64,000 nt of DNA from JBGAPI01 sp044221335 (GTDB lineage Bacteria > Pseudomonadota > Gammaproteobacteria > Xanthomonadales > Ahniellaceae): NCBI GenBank assembly GCA_044221335.1, contig JBGAPI010000023.1, forward strand, positions 13,421 to 77,420, in the 5' to 3' direction. Numbering within the stretch: the first letter of the stretch is position 1; every line of letters begins with the position of its first letter. This document shows, in pieces, positions 24,900 through 33,379 of the stretch. The notes beneath the pieces were generated by a model. It was not told where the DNA came from, did no database searches, and worked only from the letters and a program-made list of their open reading frames with translations. The translations under genes were made by a program, and so were the position numbers.

Positions 24900-26693
24900 A
24901 TGCTCACGTTGAAGACGACCGCATTCCTGGCTCCAATCATCGCCTCGCTGCTGTCGGCAACGGCGGCGGAAGCGGCCGACCCGCCGCCGCAGAGCAAGGC
25001 GGATCCGGAGAAGGTCGAATTCCGGTGGGGCCTGAAGATCCCGCTGCGCGACGGCGTGAACCTCGCCGCGACCCTGTACCGGCCGCGCGAGATGGCGGCA
25101 GCGCCGCCCTGCGTGTTCACGCTGACGCCCTACATCGGACAGAGCTACCACGACCGCGGCATGTACTTCGCCAGCCACGGCTACTCGTTCCTGACCGTCG
25201 ACGTCCGTGGCCGCGGCAACTCCGAAGGCAGCTTCGACCCGTTGCTGCAGGAGGCGAAGGACGGCCACGACGTCGTCGAGTGGCTGGCGAAGCAGCCGTT
25301 CTGCAACGGCAAGGTCGCGATGTGGGGCGGTTCCTACGCCGGCTACGACCAGTGGGCCACCGCGAAGGAGTTTCCGCCGCACCTCGCCACCATCGTACCG
25401 GTGGCGTCGCCGTACGCGGGAGTCGACTTCCCGATGACCGGCAACATGGTCTATCCCTACGACGTGCAATGGCTGGGCTTCGTGTCCGGCCACACCTCGC
25501 AGATGAACATCTTCGGCGACGGCGACTTCTGGGCGACGGCCTTTCGACGGCTCTACCGCGACCACCTGCCTTTCCGTTCGCTGGACACGCTCGCCGGTGT
25601 GCCGTCGCCGATCTTCCAGCGCTGGGTGGACCATCCGACCCGCGACGCGTTCTGGGCGGCCTACAACCCCAGTGCCGCCGACTACGCGAAGATCGACCTG
25701 CCGATCCTCACCATCACCGGCCACTACGACGGCGACCAGGCCGGCGCGTTCGAGCACTACCGCCAGCATCTCGCGCACGCGAGCGCCGCCGCGAAGGCGA
25801 AGCACTTCCTCGTGATCGGCCCCTGGGACCACGCCGGTACGCGCACGCCGCGGGACACGGTCGGAGGACTGAAGTTCGGTCCCGCGAGCCTCGTCGACCT
25901 CAACGCCGTGCACCAGCAGTGGTACGACTGGACGATGAAGGACGGCAAGCGGCCGGAATTCCTGCAGGACCAGGTGATGTGGTACGTCAGCGGCTCGGAG
26001 AAGTGGCGCGCCGTGCCGACGCTCGACCGCTTGACGACCGGCGAGCGCAGCTACTTCCTCGACTCGACGGCCGGCCTCGCGAACGACGTGTTCGCCTCCG
26101 GCCGCCTGGTCACCCAGGCCCCCGCGACCGCGGGCATCGACCGCTACGTCTACGACCCGCTGGCCGGACGACCGTCGGCGAGCGCTGAGGCCCAGCCCGA
26201 CGACTTTCTGGTCAACCAGACGGAGACCTTCGACAGCCGCGGCGACACGCTGATCTATCACACGGCCGCACTCGCCCGTCCGCTGGAGATCGGCGGCTTC
26301 TTCAAGGCCGAGCTGTGGCTGGCGATGGACGTGCCGGACACCGACATCGGCATCTCGGTCAGCGAGATCAAGTCCGATGGGACCGCCGTGCTGCTGAGCG
26401 GGGCGGGGCTGCGCGCCCGCTACCGCGAGGGTCTCGATCGTGCGGTCCCGGTTCCGCTCGGCAAGGCGGTCCGCTACGAGTTCACCGGCTTCAGCTTCGT
26501 CGCCCGCGAACTTGCCGCCGGCAGTCGGCTGCGCCTGACGATCGGCCCCGTCGATTCGCCGAGCAGCCAGAAGAACTACAACAGCGGCGGCGTGGTCGCG
26601 GACGAGACCGGCAAGGACGCACGCACCGCCCATGTGCAGCTGCTGCACGACCGTGCGCATCCGAGCCGGCTGATCGTTCCGATCGCGGAGTAG
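24900..26693 (+). CDS. Secreted CocE/NonD-family acyl hydrolase
   Basis: 597 residues. A signal peptide (MLTLKTTAFLAPIIASLLSATAAEAA) predicts export. The alpha/beta-hydrolase core has the nucleophile in WGGSYAGYDQW, a catalytic Asp candidate in HYDGDQAG and the His in PWDHAGTRTP. The C-terminal jelly-roll (PDDFLVNQTETFDSRGDTLIYHT to the end) is typical of the X-Pro dipeptidyl-peptidase/cocaine-esterase family. The substrate is unknown; homologues hydrolyse esters or amide bonds. GGGAGAG precedes the ATG. A hairpin (GAGCGGGCC-TC-GGCCCGCTC) begins at the last base of the stop codon and may end transcription. Confidence 0.9.
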   Translation: MLTLKTTAFLAPIIASLLSATAAEAADPPPQSKADPEKVEFRWGLKIPLRDGVNLAATLYRPREMAAAPPCVFTLTPYIGQSYHDRGMYFASHGYSFLTVDVRGRGNSEGSFDPLLQEAKDGHDVVEWLAKQPFCNGKVAMWGGSYAGYDQWATAKEFPPHLATIVPVASPYAGVDFPMTGNMVYPYDVQWLGFVSGHTSQMNIFGDGDFWATAFRRLYRDHLPFRSLDTLAGVPSPIFQRWVDHPTRDAFWAAYNPSAADYAKIDLPILTITGHYDGDQAGAFEHYRQHLAHASAAAKAKHFLVIGPWDHAGTRTPRDTVGGLKFGPASLVDLNAVHQQWYDWTMKDGKRPEFLQDQVMWYVSGSEKWRAVPTLDRLTTGERSYFLDSTAGLANDVFASGRLVTQAPATAGIDRYVYDPLAGRPSASAEAQPDDFLVNQTETFDSRGDTLIYHTAALARPLEIGGFFKAELWLAMDVPDTDIGISVSEIKSDGTAVLLSGAGLRARYREGLDRAVPVPLGKAVRYEFTGFSFVARELAAGSRLRLTIGPVDSPSSQKNYNSGGVVADETGKDARTAHVQLLHDRAHPSRLIVPIAE

Positions 26694-26712
26694 AGCGGGC
26701 CTCGGCCCGCTC
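26693..26712 (+). terminator. GC hairpin at the end of the CocE gene
   Basis: A perfect 9-bp stem with a 2-nt loop, GAGCGGGCC-TC-GGCCCGCTC, begins at the last base of the TAG stop. No T-tract follows, so termination would be weak or Rho-assisted. Confidence 0.4.
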
Positions 26713-26747
26713 GACGGGGGCACGGATGAGGATGCGGTGGCGCCGCG

Positions 26748-26819
26748 ATCGCGGCTTGCGCCGCCCGGACATCGTTCCTGCGCCGCTCGGGCATCGCGGC
26801 TTACGCCGCGCCTACATCG
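26748..26819. repeat. Two direct REP-like units
   Basis: 27-nt units at 26748-26774 and 26793-26819 share the ends ATCGCGGCTT and ACATCG and differ at five positions. Each contains the short palindrome GCGGCTTRCGCCGC. They lie between the CocE gene and the tRNA. Confidence 0.6.
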
Positions 26820-26859
26820 GGAACTGCTTTTCGCAGGGCACGATTCGCGCGGCGAATCG

Positions 26860-26952
26860 TGGCGGAGAGAGAGGGATTCGAACCCTCGATAGAGCTTTTG
26901 ACCCTATACTCCCTTAGCAGGGGAGCCCCTTCGGCCTCTCGGGCATCTCTCC
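26860..26952 (-). tRNA. tRNA-Ser (anticodon GCU)
   Basis: 93 nt including an encoded CCA (26860-26862 on the complement). The acceptor stem is GGAGAGA/TCTCTCC with discriminator G. The anticodon loop reads CTGCTAA, giving GCU, which decodes AGC/AGU. A long variable arm (TATAGGG...CTCTATC region) marks a class II tRNA, and the T-loop is GGTTCGAATCCC. A 10-bp hairpin lies directly past the CCA end. csrA is the next gene upstream on the same strand, the common gammaproteobacterial order. Confidence 0.97.
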
Positions 26953-27078
26953 GGGATTTTCGACATCGACGTGCCGCGAGGCGGCATCGCCGAGGGCGCG
27001 CAGGATAGCGGTCGACCTCGCGCTTGGCAATCGATCCGGGCTTTTCGGCGGTTCGCACCCGATCGACGCAGGTGCCGC

Positions 27079-27291
27079 TCAGCTGCCGTTGCCCGAACCC
27101 TCCGTCGTCGACGGCGTTTCCGGGTCCTGTTCGCGCTTGATGCGCTGGAAGATTTCCTCCCGATGGACGGACAGCTCCTTCGGGGCGTTGATGCCGATGC
27201 GGACCTGATTGCCCTTGACCCCGAGCACGGTCACGGTGACCTGCTCGCCGATCATCAAGGTCTCACCCACACGCCTGGTCAAGATCAGCAT
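27079..27291 (-). CDS. csrA: Carbon storage regulator CsrA
   Basis: 70 residues: MLILTRRVGETLMIGEQVTVTVLGVKGNQVRIGINAPKELSVHREEIFQRI with a short charged tail. The homodimer binds GGA motifs in mRNA leaders and represses or stabilises messages. The RNA-contacting residues of the first strand (LTRRVGE) and of the VHREEI region are intact. GGAGGG lies just upstream of the ATG at 27291; the longer open frame to 27378 is not needed. tRNA-Ser lies downstream. Confidence 0.97.
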   Translation of the reverse strand: MLILTRRVGETLMIGEQVTVTVLGVKGNQVRIGINAPKELSVHREEIFQRIKREQDPETPSTTEGSGNGS

Positions 27292-27558
27292 CGAGAATCC
27301 CTCCACCGCTGACAGTGGCGGTCGACTCGCCGCCACGCGCTCAACTCCGTCAGAACGCGGAACCATGGTAGTCCCCACGGCCTGACCCTCGCAATGACAG
27401 TCCGGAGGCGGGAGACGTTCCTTGCAGTCCGCCAGCCGATTCGGGAAACCGGATCGGGAAGTGGCGCCACCGCTGGGTTTCCAGCGAATTCCCCCGGGGT
27501 TTCCGGAGGGACCGCCGCGCCAGCGGCCGTCCCCGTTTGCAAGGGTTTGCGTTGAATC

Positions 27559-29565
27559 TCAGCGCTCCAGCGCCAGGGCATAGCGGACGAAGTCGTCGGA
27601 AGTCAGGATCTTCACGACGCCGCCGTCGGCGTCGGTCACCGGCAGGAACTTGAGTCCGTTGTCGGCCATCAGCTCGGCGGCCATGGCGGCGCTGTCGCCG
27701 GACGCCAGTGCCTTCACCCGCGCGTTCATCGCGGTCCCGACCGGCGTGCCGCGGCGGGCGCCTCGCGCCAGCGCCGCGAGCAGGTCGGAGCGGGTCACGA
27801 TCCCGGCGAGACGACCCTCGCGCGTGACCGCGGCGCAGCCGGCCTTCAGCTCGATCAGCAACGCATAGGCCTTTCCGAGCCCATCCTCGACGTCGACGCA
27901 GAGCGTGGGATAGCTCGATGGAAGGTCGCCGACCGAGGTCGCCGAGAGCGCCTGCATCGCCGTGGGATGGTTGCGCCAGATCGACAGTTTCGGCCGGTTC
28001 ACCGCGCGCTCGATGATCTCCTCGACCGGCTTCAGCGCGGAAGACAGCTTCGACAGCGACGTCTTGCCGAGGACCACGACGTCGAGCGCGGACTTCGCCC
28101 GCACGCTGACCGCCGTGCCGGCGAAGTCGGCCAGCGTCGCCTCGCCGACCAGGCTGCCTTCCGGCAGCGTCAGCAGCGATTCGATCGCACCGTCGGCACC
28201 GACCCGGACCACTTCGGCCTCGCCGCTCTCGATGCAGTAGATCTCCTTCAGCACCTGGTCGTGGCGCAGCAGCGTCTCTCCGGCAGCGTAGTGCTGCTGG
28301 TTCACCGGATCGCTGACACTCGGACGGAAGTGCGACAGGTCGCGCGGGAACACGAGTTCCCAGGCCCAATCGAAGCCGACCTTGAGTTTCTGTACCAGCG
28401 ACGGGATCTTGACCAGGAAGGCGCTGCGCCACAGCCACCAGGCGATGAATCCCGAGAAGCGCAGGCCGAACAGCTCGGCCACGCCCTGGTGGCCGCCGAT
28501 GCCGCAGGCGATGCCGAGCGGCTTGAACGAGAACGCGCGCGTCGGCTGGTTGCCGATCCGTCGGACGATGTTCAGGGCGCATTGCCCGCCCTGGCGCTCG
28601 CCGAACTGCGCGGTCGGCGGCGCCGGCTTGCCGTCGTGGGCGTTCGGGACGATCGCGCAGTCGCCGATCGCCCAGATGTTGTCGCGACCGATCACGCGCA
28701 TGTCGGGCTCGGTCAGCAGCCGGCCGCGTTCCTTCTTCGCCTCGAAGCGCGCGATCAGCGGGTTGGTGGTGGTCCCGATCGTGCAGATGATCGTGTTGCC
28801 CTCGACCTTGGTACCGTCGCCGAGGATCGCGCCGTGGCGGGTGACCTCGGTCACCTTGGCGTTGGTCCGGACGATGATGCCGCGGCGGCGCATGCGCTCC
28901 TCGGCGAACAGCCGCAGCGGCTCGCTGACCTCCGGGAGCAGCTGCGCCTGGCCGTGCAGCAGCGTGACCATCACGTCCTCGCGGCGGATGTTCGGATAGC
29001 GCTTGCGGCAGGACAGGATCAGGTCGTTCAGCTCGCCCGCGACCTCGACGCCGGAGAAGCCGCCGCCGACCACGACGAAGGTCAGGTAGTAGCGGCGCTG
29101 CGCCTCGGTCTCGGCCAGATCGGCCTTCTCCAGCTGCTGCATCACGTGGGCCCGCATGGCGATGGCGTCGCCGACGGTCTTCAGCGGCAGCGCATGGTTG
29201 GCCATGCCCGGCAGCAGGTTGAGGTTCACCACGTTGCCGCAGGCGATCACGAGGTGGTCGTAGGCCAGCGTGCGCAGGGCGCCATCGTGGGACTCGTAGG
29301 CGATCTCGTTCTTCGCCGGATCGATCGCGGTGACTTCCTCGGCGCGACACATCACGCCGGGCAGCAGCTGGCGCAGCGGGATGGCGACGGCGCGGGGGTT
29401 CAGCGAGGAGCCGGCGACGTCGGCCAGCAAGGGCTGGAACACCATGTGGTTGTCGCGCGAGAACAGCGTCACTTCGACCTCGCGCCGCGCCTTCGCGAGC
29501 AGGGTCTGCGCGCATTTCACGCCGGCGAATCCGCCGCCGATGATGACGATCCTGGGTTTGCGCAT
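27559..29565 (-). CDS. NDH-2-like flavoprotein with cNMP-binding and CBS domains
   Basis: 668 residues, about 250 longer than a plain type II NADH dehydrogenase. Residues 1-400: two Rossmann motifs (IVIIGGGFAGVKCAQ, FVVVGGGFSGVEVAGEL), GRDNIWAIGDCA, and a hydrophobic amphipathic stretch (FSGFIAWWLWRSAFLVKIPSLV) expected to sit on the membrane. Residues ~410-530: a cyclic-nucleotide-type beta-barrel (EIYCIESGEAEVVRVG, GSLVGEATLADFAGTAVSVRA). Residues ~555-668: a CBS pair (GRLAGIVTRSDLLAALARG, GLKFLPVTDADGGVVKILTSDDFVRYAL). The likely role is NADH:quinone oxidoreductase gated by a nucleotide or adenylate signal; the gating is inferred. The start is MRKPRIVIIGGG at 29565. Confidence 0.88.
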   Translation of the reverse strand: MRKPRIVIIGGGFAGVKCAQTLLAKARREVEVTLFSRDNHMVFQPLLADVAGSSLNPRAVAIPLRQLLPGVMCRAEEVTAIDPAKNEIAYESHDGALRTLAYDHLVIACGNVVNLNLLPGMANHALPLKTVGDAIAMRAHVMQQLEKADLAETEAQRRYYLTFVVVGGGFSGVEVAGELNDLILSCRKRYPNIRREDVMVTLLHGQAQLLPEVSEPLRLFAEERMRRRGIIVRTNAKVTEVTRHGAILGDGTKVEGNTIICTIGTTTNPLIARFEAKKERGRLLTEPDMRVIGRDNIWAIGDCAIVPNAHDGKPAPPTAQFGERQGGQCALNIVRRIGNQPTRAFSFKPLGIACGIGGHQGVAELFGLRFSGFIAWWLWRSAFLVKIPSLVQKLKVGFDWAWELVFPRDLSHFRPSVSDPVNQQHYAAGETLLRHDQVLKEIYCIESGEAEVVRVGADGAIESLLTLPEGSLVGEATLADFAGTAVSVRAKSALDVVVLGKTSLSKLSSALKPVEEIIERAVNRPKLSIWRNHPTAMQALSATSVGDLPSSYPTLCVDVEDGLGKAYALLIELKAGCAAVTREGRLAGIVTRSDLLAALARGARRGTPVGTAMNARVKALASGDSAAMAAELMADNGLKFLPVTDADGGVVKILTSDDFVRYALALER

Positions 29566-30050
29566 GGTCGTTCGCTCGAATCGAAAGTGCGAGCTTAGAC
29601 CGGTGCCGGGCGCCGCGGATTGCATCGCGCGCGGAACGACCGATCCATGACCGAAACCGGACCGCTCAGGCGCGGCGGCGACGGACGGCGATGCGACGGC
29701 GGGCGAGGATACGGGCGCGTTGGCGTTTCATGGGAGGTGATAACGACGGTGGGGAAGGGCCCGAACAGACCCCCGATACGGCGAAGGGATTTCATCGCCG
29801 CGACGCGGTAGGACAAGGGTCATGCATAGCCTAACGGCGCCGTGTGCAATCCGCATGAAGGGCCGTACTGCGGCGGTTCTCGGGAGGGGCGCCGCGGCGG
29901 CCCGCGAGCGTCCTCGAACCGCCGTTGGAACGGCAGCGGGGCTGCGCTGCACGCTCCGGATCAAATGCAGCAGCCCTGGGCCCGCTCCACGACGCAGGTT
30001 GCGGCGCTCGTTCCTGCGCTGAAGACTCGCATCGGCGGCCGCTGGCCGGC
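29566..30050. other. Intergenic region (485 nt) with one strong ribosome site
   Basis: Separates the NDH-2-like gene from the patatin gene, both minus strand. On the plus strand a near-consensus Shine-Dalgarno GGAGGTGA (29733-29740) stands 8 nt before a GTG that opens a 20-codon frame (listed separately). No terminator, dispersed repeat or other gene was recognised. Confidence 0.4.
29749..29811 (+). CDS. Possible 20-aa peptide with twin-arginine-like motif
   Basis: GTG start at 29749 with GGAGGTGA 8 nt upstream, 20 codons, TAG at 29809. The peptide ends IRRRDFIAATR, like the start of a Tat signal (RRxFI) but with no hydrophobic stretch after it. It could be a leader peptide, a remnant of a lost exported protein, or chance. 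The following frames do not continue a recognisable protein. Confidence 0.25.
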   Translation: MGKGPNRPPIRRRDFIAATR

Positions 30051-31175
30051 CTACAGGAATTCCTTGCGCAGATCGACCGTGGAACGTTCGCCCAGGTCGG
30101 CGAAATGCTGGTCGAGCCAGGCCCCGGCGATGGCCCGGCCGCGGTCGCGCAGGCCGGTGAGGAAGGTCCAGTCCGGCGACAGCTTGGACGAGATCGACAG
30201 TTCGGCCATGGTCGCGTCGCTGCGCACCGAGTGGATCATCATCCGGCGCAGCCGCGGCCGGAATTCCTCCTTCAGCCAGCCTTCGTCGATCGCACGGGTC
30301 GCGAACTCGACCGCGCGCATCTCGCGCATGAAAGCGGAGTTGAAGGTGATCTCGTTGACCCGGTTCGCGATCTCGACCGCAGTGGTCGGCACCGTCTCGC
30401 GGAAGATCGGATTGACGTGGACGATGACGATGTCGCGGCTCCGGGTTTCGTAGAACAGCGGGAACAGCACCGGGTTGCCCATGTAGCCGCCATCCCAGTA
30501 GTGCTCGCCGTCGATCTCGACCGCCTTGAACAGGAAGGGCAGGCAGGCGGACGCGAGTACCGCGTCGACGCCGATCTCGCTGTTGCGGAACACCCGCACC
30601 TTGCCGCTGCGGACGTTGGTGGCGGCGAGGAACAGCTGGGTCTCGTCGCAGCGGCGCAGTTCCTCGAAGTCGACGGACGCGGCGAGCGCGTCGCGCAAGG
30701 GATTGAAGTCGAAGGGATTGAACTGGTACGGCGACCAGATGCGGGTGAAGGATTCGAACAGCCAGTGGCTGGCGGCGACACCCATCTGGCCGTCGAACCA
30801 CGCCATCCCGGGCAGTTTCGGCCCGGGCCGCACCGGGCCGAACAGTTCTCCCGCGCGGCTGATCCGCTGCCAGAAGTCGTGCAAGGCCTCGCGCGCGCCC
30901 TCGCAGCCGCCGCGATGGCGCCCGTGGGCGAGCACCACCGCGTTCATCGCACCGGCCGAGGTGCCGCAGATGCCTTCGATATCGAGGCGCGGGTCCTCCA
31001 GCAGTCGGTCGAGCACGCCCCAGGTGAAGGCGCCATGCGCGCCGCCGCCCTGCAGCGCGAGGTTGATGCGCTTCTTCGCCGCCGCCGGCCGTGCCGAAGT
31101 CGCCTTCCGCCGCGTCGCCTTCGCCACCGCCGGCTTAGCGGGGGCGGGTCTCGCGGGACGCCGCTGCGTCGCCAC
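30051..31175 (-). CDS. Patatin-like phospholipase
   Basis: 374 residues. After a ~35-residue Ala/Lys/Arg/Pro-rich N-terminus the patatin core begins: oxyanion loop LALQGGGAHGAF, nucleophile elbow GICGTSAGAMNAV, and catalytic Asp in YWDGGYMGNPVLFPL. These form the Ser-Asp dyad of patatin lipid acyl hydrolases. It lies 8 nt downstream of 3-hydroxybutyrate dehydrogenase on the same strand, so they are probably co-transcribed; patatins beside bdhA suggest lipid or polyhydroxybutyrate turnover. The start used is a GTG (31173-31175) without a clear ribosome site, so the N-terminus is uncertain. Confidence 0.88.
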   Translation of the reverse strand: MATQRRPARPAPAKPAVAKATRRKATSARPAAAKKRINLALQGGGAHGAFTWGVLDRLLEDPRLDIEGICGTSAGAMNAVVLAHGRHRGGCEGAREALHDFWQRISRAGELFGPVRPGPKLPGMAWFDGQMGVAASHWLFESFTRIWSPYQFNPFDFNPLRDALAASVDFEELRRCDETQLFLAATNVRSGKVRVFRNSEIGVDAVLASACLPFLFKAVEIDGEHYWDGGYMGNPVLFPLFYETRSRDIVIVHVNPIFRETVPTTAVEIANRVNEITFNSAFMREMRAVEFATRAIDEGWLKEEFRPRLRRMMIHSVRSDATMAELSISSKLSPDWTFLTGLRDRGRAIAGAWLDQHFADLGERSTVDLRKEFL

Positions 31176-31183
31176 GGCGGCGG

Positions 31184-31960
31184 CTACTGCGCGGTCCAGC
31201 CGCCGTCGAGCGGCAGGTTGATCCCGGTGATCGAGCGCCCCGCCGGGCCGGCGAGGAAAATCACCGCATCGGCGATGTCGTCGATCTGCGCGAAGCGCTT
31301 CGACGGCTGCTTCTCGCCGAGCAGTTCGTCGCGCGCCGCCTCGTAGGCCTTGCCCTCGCGCTCCGCCCGGGCGCGGATCTGCTGCTCGACCAGCGGCGTG
31401 AAGACCCAGCCGGGGCAGATCGCGTTGACGGTGATGTCGGCCTCCGCGTTCTCCAGCGCAACCACCTTGGTCAGGCCGACGATGCCGTGCTTGGCCGCGA
31501 CGTAGGCCGACTTCTCCTTCGAGGCGACGAGGCCGTGCACGGAGGCGATGTTGACGATGCGTCCGTGGCCGCGCTGCTGCATTCCGGGCAGCACGGCCCG
31601 GATCGCATGGAACGCCGCCGACAGGTTGATCGCGATGATCTGATCCCAGCGCTCCGCGGGGAAAGACTCCGTGCGGGCGGTGAACTGGATGCCGGCGTTG
31701 TTGACCAGGAGGTCGACGCGCCCGTGCCGAGCCTCCGCCTCGCGGACCATCCGTTCGACGTCCGCGGCTTTCGACAGGTCCCCGCCGACGTAGTCGACCG
31801 AGCCGGTCTGCGCCAGTTCGGCCTTGAGGTTCTCGATCGCCTGCGGGTCGCCGAGGCCGTTCAGGATCACGGTCGCGCCCTGGGTCAGGAGACGCCGCGC
31901 GATGCCGAGGCCGATGCCGCTGGTGGAACCGGTGACGAGCGCGATCTTGCCGGTGAGCAT
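31184..31960 (-). CDS. bdhA: D-3-hydroxybutyrate dehydrogenase
   Basis: 258 residues of classical SDR. Signatures: TGSTSGIGLGIARRL (NAD), NNAGIQ, and a catalytic segment IVNIASVHGLVASKEKSAYVAAKHGIVGLTKVVALE (Ser, Tyr-x3-Lys). PGWVFTPLVEQQI and the ending SITGINLPLDGGWTAQ are characteristic of bacterial BDH. It interconverts D-3-hydroxybutyrate and acetoacetate, linking polyhydroxybutyrate degradation (a phasin is encoded at 45228) and the acetoacetate made by HMG-CoA lyase (15253) to central metabolism. ATG at 31958-31960. Confidence 0.93.
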   Translation of the reverse strand: MLTGKIALVTGSTSGIGLGIARRLLTQGATVILNGLGDPQAIENLKAELAQTGSVDYVGGDLSKAADVERMVREAEARHGRVDLLVNNAGIQFTARTESFPAERWDQIIAINLSAAFHAIRAVLPGMQQRGHGRIVNIASVHGLVASKEKSAYVAAKHGIVGLTKVVALENAEADITVNAICPGWVFTPLVEQQIRARAEREGKAYEAARDELLGEKQPSKRFAQIDDIADAVIFLAGPAGRSITGINLPLDGGWTAQ

Positions 31961-32112
31961 GGTGGGATTCCGTTCCGTCCGAAATGGGGGTCGATGGTGA
32001 ACCGGGCGGCCGGAAAGCGCCAGCGCTGCGCGTGTCGGTGCGGCGTTCGCCGCGAGGGCCGGGGGCGTGAGCCCTTGGTGGGTGGGGTTGCGGGCCGCGG
32101 CTTGCGCGGCTC

Positions 32113-32613
32113 CTACTTTAGGGATTCGAGGTCACGGAGCACTTGTTCCCGGGTCGCCATGATCGCCGACGAGATCTCGCGCTCCGCGTCGGCCTGGCCG
32201 GCGTCCATGCGCTCGAGGTTGTCCTTCCAGGTGGCGAACAGGCGTGCGCTCTGGCGGGAGGTCTCGGGCGTGACCAGGGTACCCATGTCGCGGACCAGGG
32301 CGACCTTGCCCCAGCCGCTGATCCGGTTCACGTCGTTGGTCTTGCCGGCGTAGTAGCGCTGGTCGACGACCTGCTGCAGCTCGCCGAGCGTCGTCAGGAT
32401 CGCGAAGGCCGCCTGTCGCACGTTGCGGTGCGACTCGGTGGTCTCGTTGCGCCAGGTGTTGTAGCCGAGCGCCGTCAGCGCCACGCACAGGCTGATCAGC
32501 GAGACCGCGTTCTTCTGCAGGGAGGCGAGCAGTCCATCCTGGGGCGGCTCGCCGGTCTCGGTGCGTGGCGTGGTCACGGGCGGGGCGGGGTCGTTGCGGA
32601 CCAGGGCGATCAC
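32113..32613 (-). CDS. Single-span membrane protein, last gene of the Hvf-like operon
   Basis: 166 residues from a GTG (32611-32613) overlapping the DoxX stop by 4 nt. A Pro/Thr-rich N-terminus, one membrane segment (AVSLISLCVALTALGYNTW, near residue 38), then a mostly helical domain (NVRQAAFAILTTLGELQQVVDQRYY to the end) probably in the periplasm. I recognise no family. Translational coupling to DoxX ties it to the operon. Its TAG stop (32113-32115) is within the CTCCTAC end of a REP-like sequence. Confidence 0.72.
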   Translation of the reverse strand: MIALVRNDPAPPVTTPRTETGEPPQDGLLASLQKNAVSLISLCVALTALGYNTWRNETTESHRNVRQAAFAILTTLGELQQVVDQRYYAGKTNDVNRISGWGKVALVRDMGTLVTPETSRQSARLFATWKDNLERMDAGQADAEREISSAIMATREQVLRDLESLK

Positions 32614-33272
32614 GACCGCGCGAAGCGGCCGAACAGCGCGCTGGCCGCCGCGAGGCCGAGCAGCACGAAGCCGAGCTTCGGCACCAGCATCAGGAAGGGC
32701 AGGCCGAGCACGACGCCGGCCAGCGCCCAGGAATAGGCGTCGCTGACCGGAGTGCGGGTGGTGTCGACCTTGAAGTACTGCGCGATCAGGTGATCGAGCG
32801 ACAGCTTGCCCCCGCCGTTGAACACCAGCGGCAGCAGCATGATCGAGAACAGCAACGGCAGCTTGAAGTTGCCGAATCCGTTGTCGGTCACGGCGTAGCC
32901 CTTGGCGAGGTCCGTCCACATCGAGATCATGTCGGGCCAGTGGACCGCCGCGGTCGCGACGAAGGTCACCATCAGCAGCGAGAACGCGAAGAAGCGGGTG
33001 CCGAGGCCGAGGAACAGGCCGATCGCGCCGACCAGCTCGGCCCAGGTCGCCATGGACCACGACAGGTCGGCGGGAATCGAGTTGAACGGGAACGGGAACT
33101 TGTCGAGCGCGTCGGCGAACCAGTTCTCGCCATGCAGCTTCTCGAGGCCGGACTCCCAGAATTCCCAGCCCATGATGAGGCGCATGGTGAGTCGCGGGAT
33201 CACCTCGCCGGCGCCGCGGAGGCGGGCGGTCAGCCATTCCCAGGTGGTGAGGACGGTATTGAGCATGGACAT
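32610..33272 (-). CDS. DoxX-family membrane protein (HvfD-like position)
   Basis: 220 residues with four or more hydrophobic helices (starting IPRLTMRLIMGWEFWESGLEK, then ATWAELVGAIGLFLGLGTRFF, LPLLFSIMLLPLVFNGG, SWALAGVVLGLPFLMLVPKLG). DoxX proteins are inner-membrane proteins of uncertain redox function that often accompany MNIO/DUF692 gene clusters. It lies 107 nt downstream of hvfC and overlaps the next gene by 4 nt. The start at 33272 has GGGGAG about 10 nt upstream; an internal ATG two codons later is possible. Confidence 0.87.
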   Translation of the reverse strand: MSMLNTVLTTWEWLTARLRGAGEVIPRLTMRLIMGWEFWESGLEKLHGENWFADALDKFPFPFNSIPADLSWSMATWAELVGAIGLFLGLGTRFFAFSLLMVTFVATAAVHWPDMISMWTDLAKGYAVTDNGFGNFKLPLLFSIMLLPLVFNGGGKLSLDHLIAQYFKVDTTRTPVSDAYSWALAGVVLGLPFLMLVPKLGFVLLGLAAASALFGRFARS

Positions 33273-33379
33273 CTGAAGACTCCCCGATGATGGTCGACGA
33301 TCCTGCGGCGATTGCCGCATCGCCCGCTCCCCGGGCGGCAGGCCGCCGCCGGACGTCGACCACGACCGCGGGGTCGGGA

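Noticed and set aside
27079..27378. 99-residue version of CsrA
   Set aside because: The first 29 residues are not CsrA-like; GGAGGG precedes the internal ATG at 27291 that gives the standard protein.
29666..29731. 21-aa Arg-rich minus-strand ORF (MKRQRARILARRR...), L34-like at first sight
   Set aside because: It does not match ribosomal protein L34, has no ribosome site, and the purine-rich site nearby is on the other strand.
29822..30022. Frameshifted remainder of a Tat-exported protein after the 20-aa peptide
   Set aside because: The following frame encodes an Arg/Ala/Pro-rich stretch with no hydrophobic signal core or recognisable domain.
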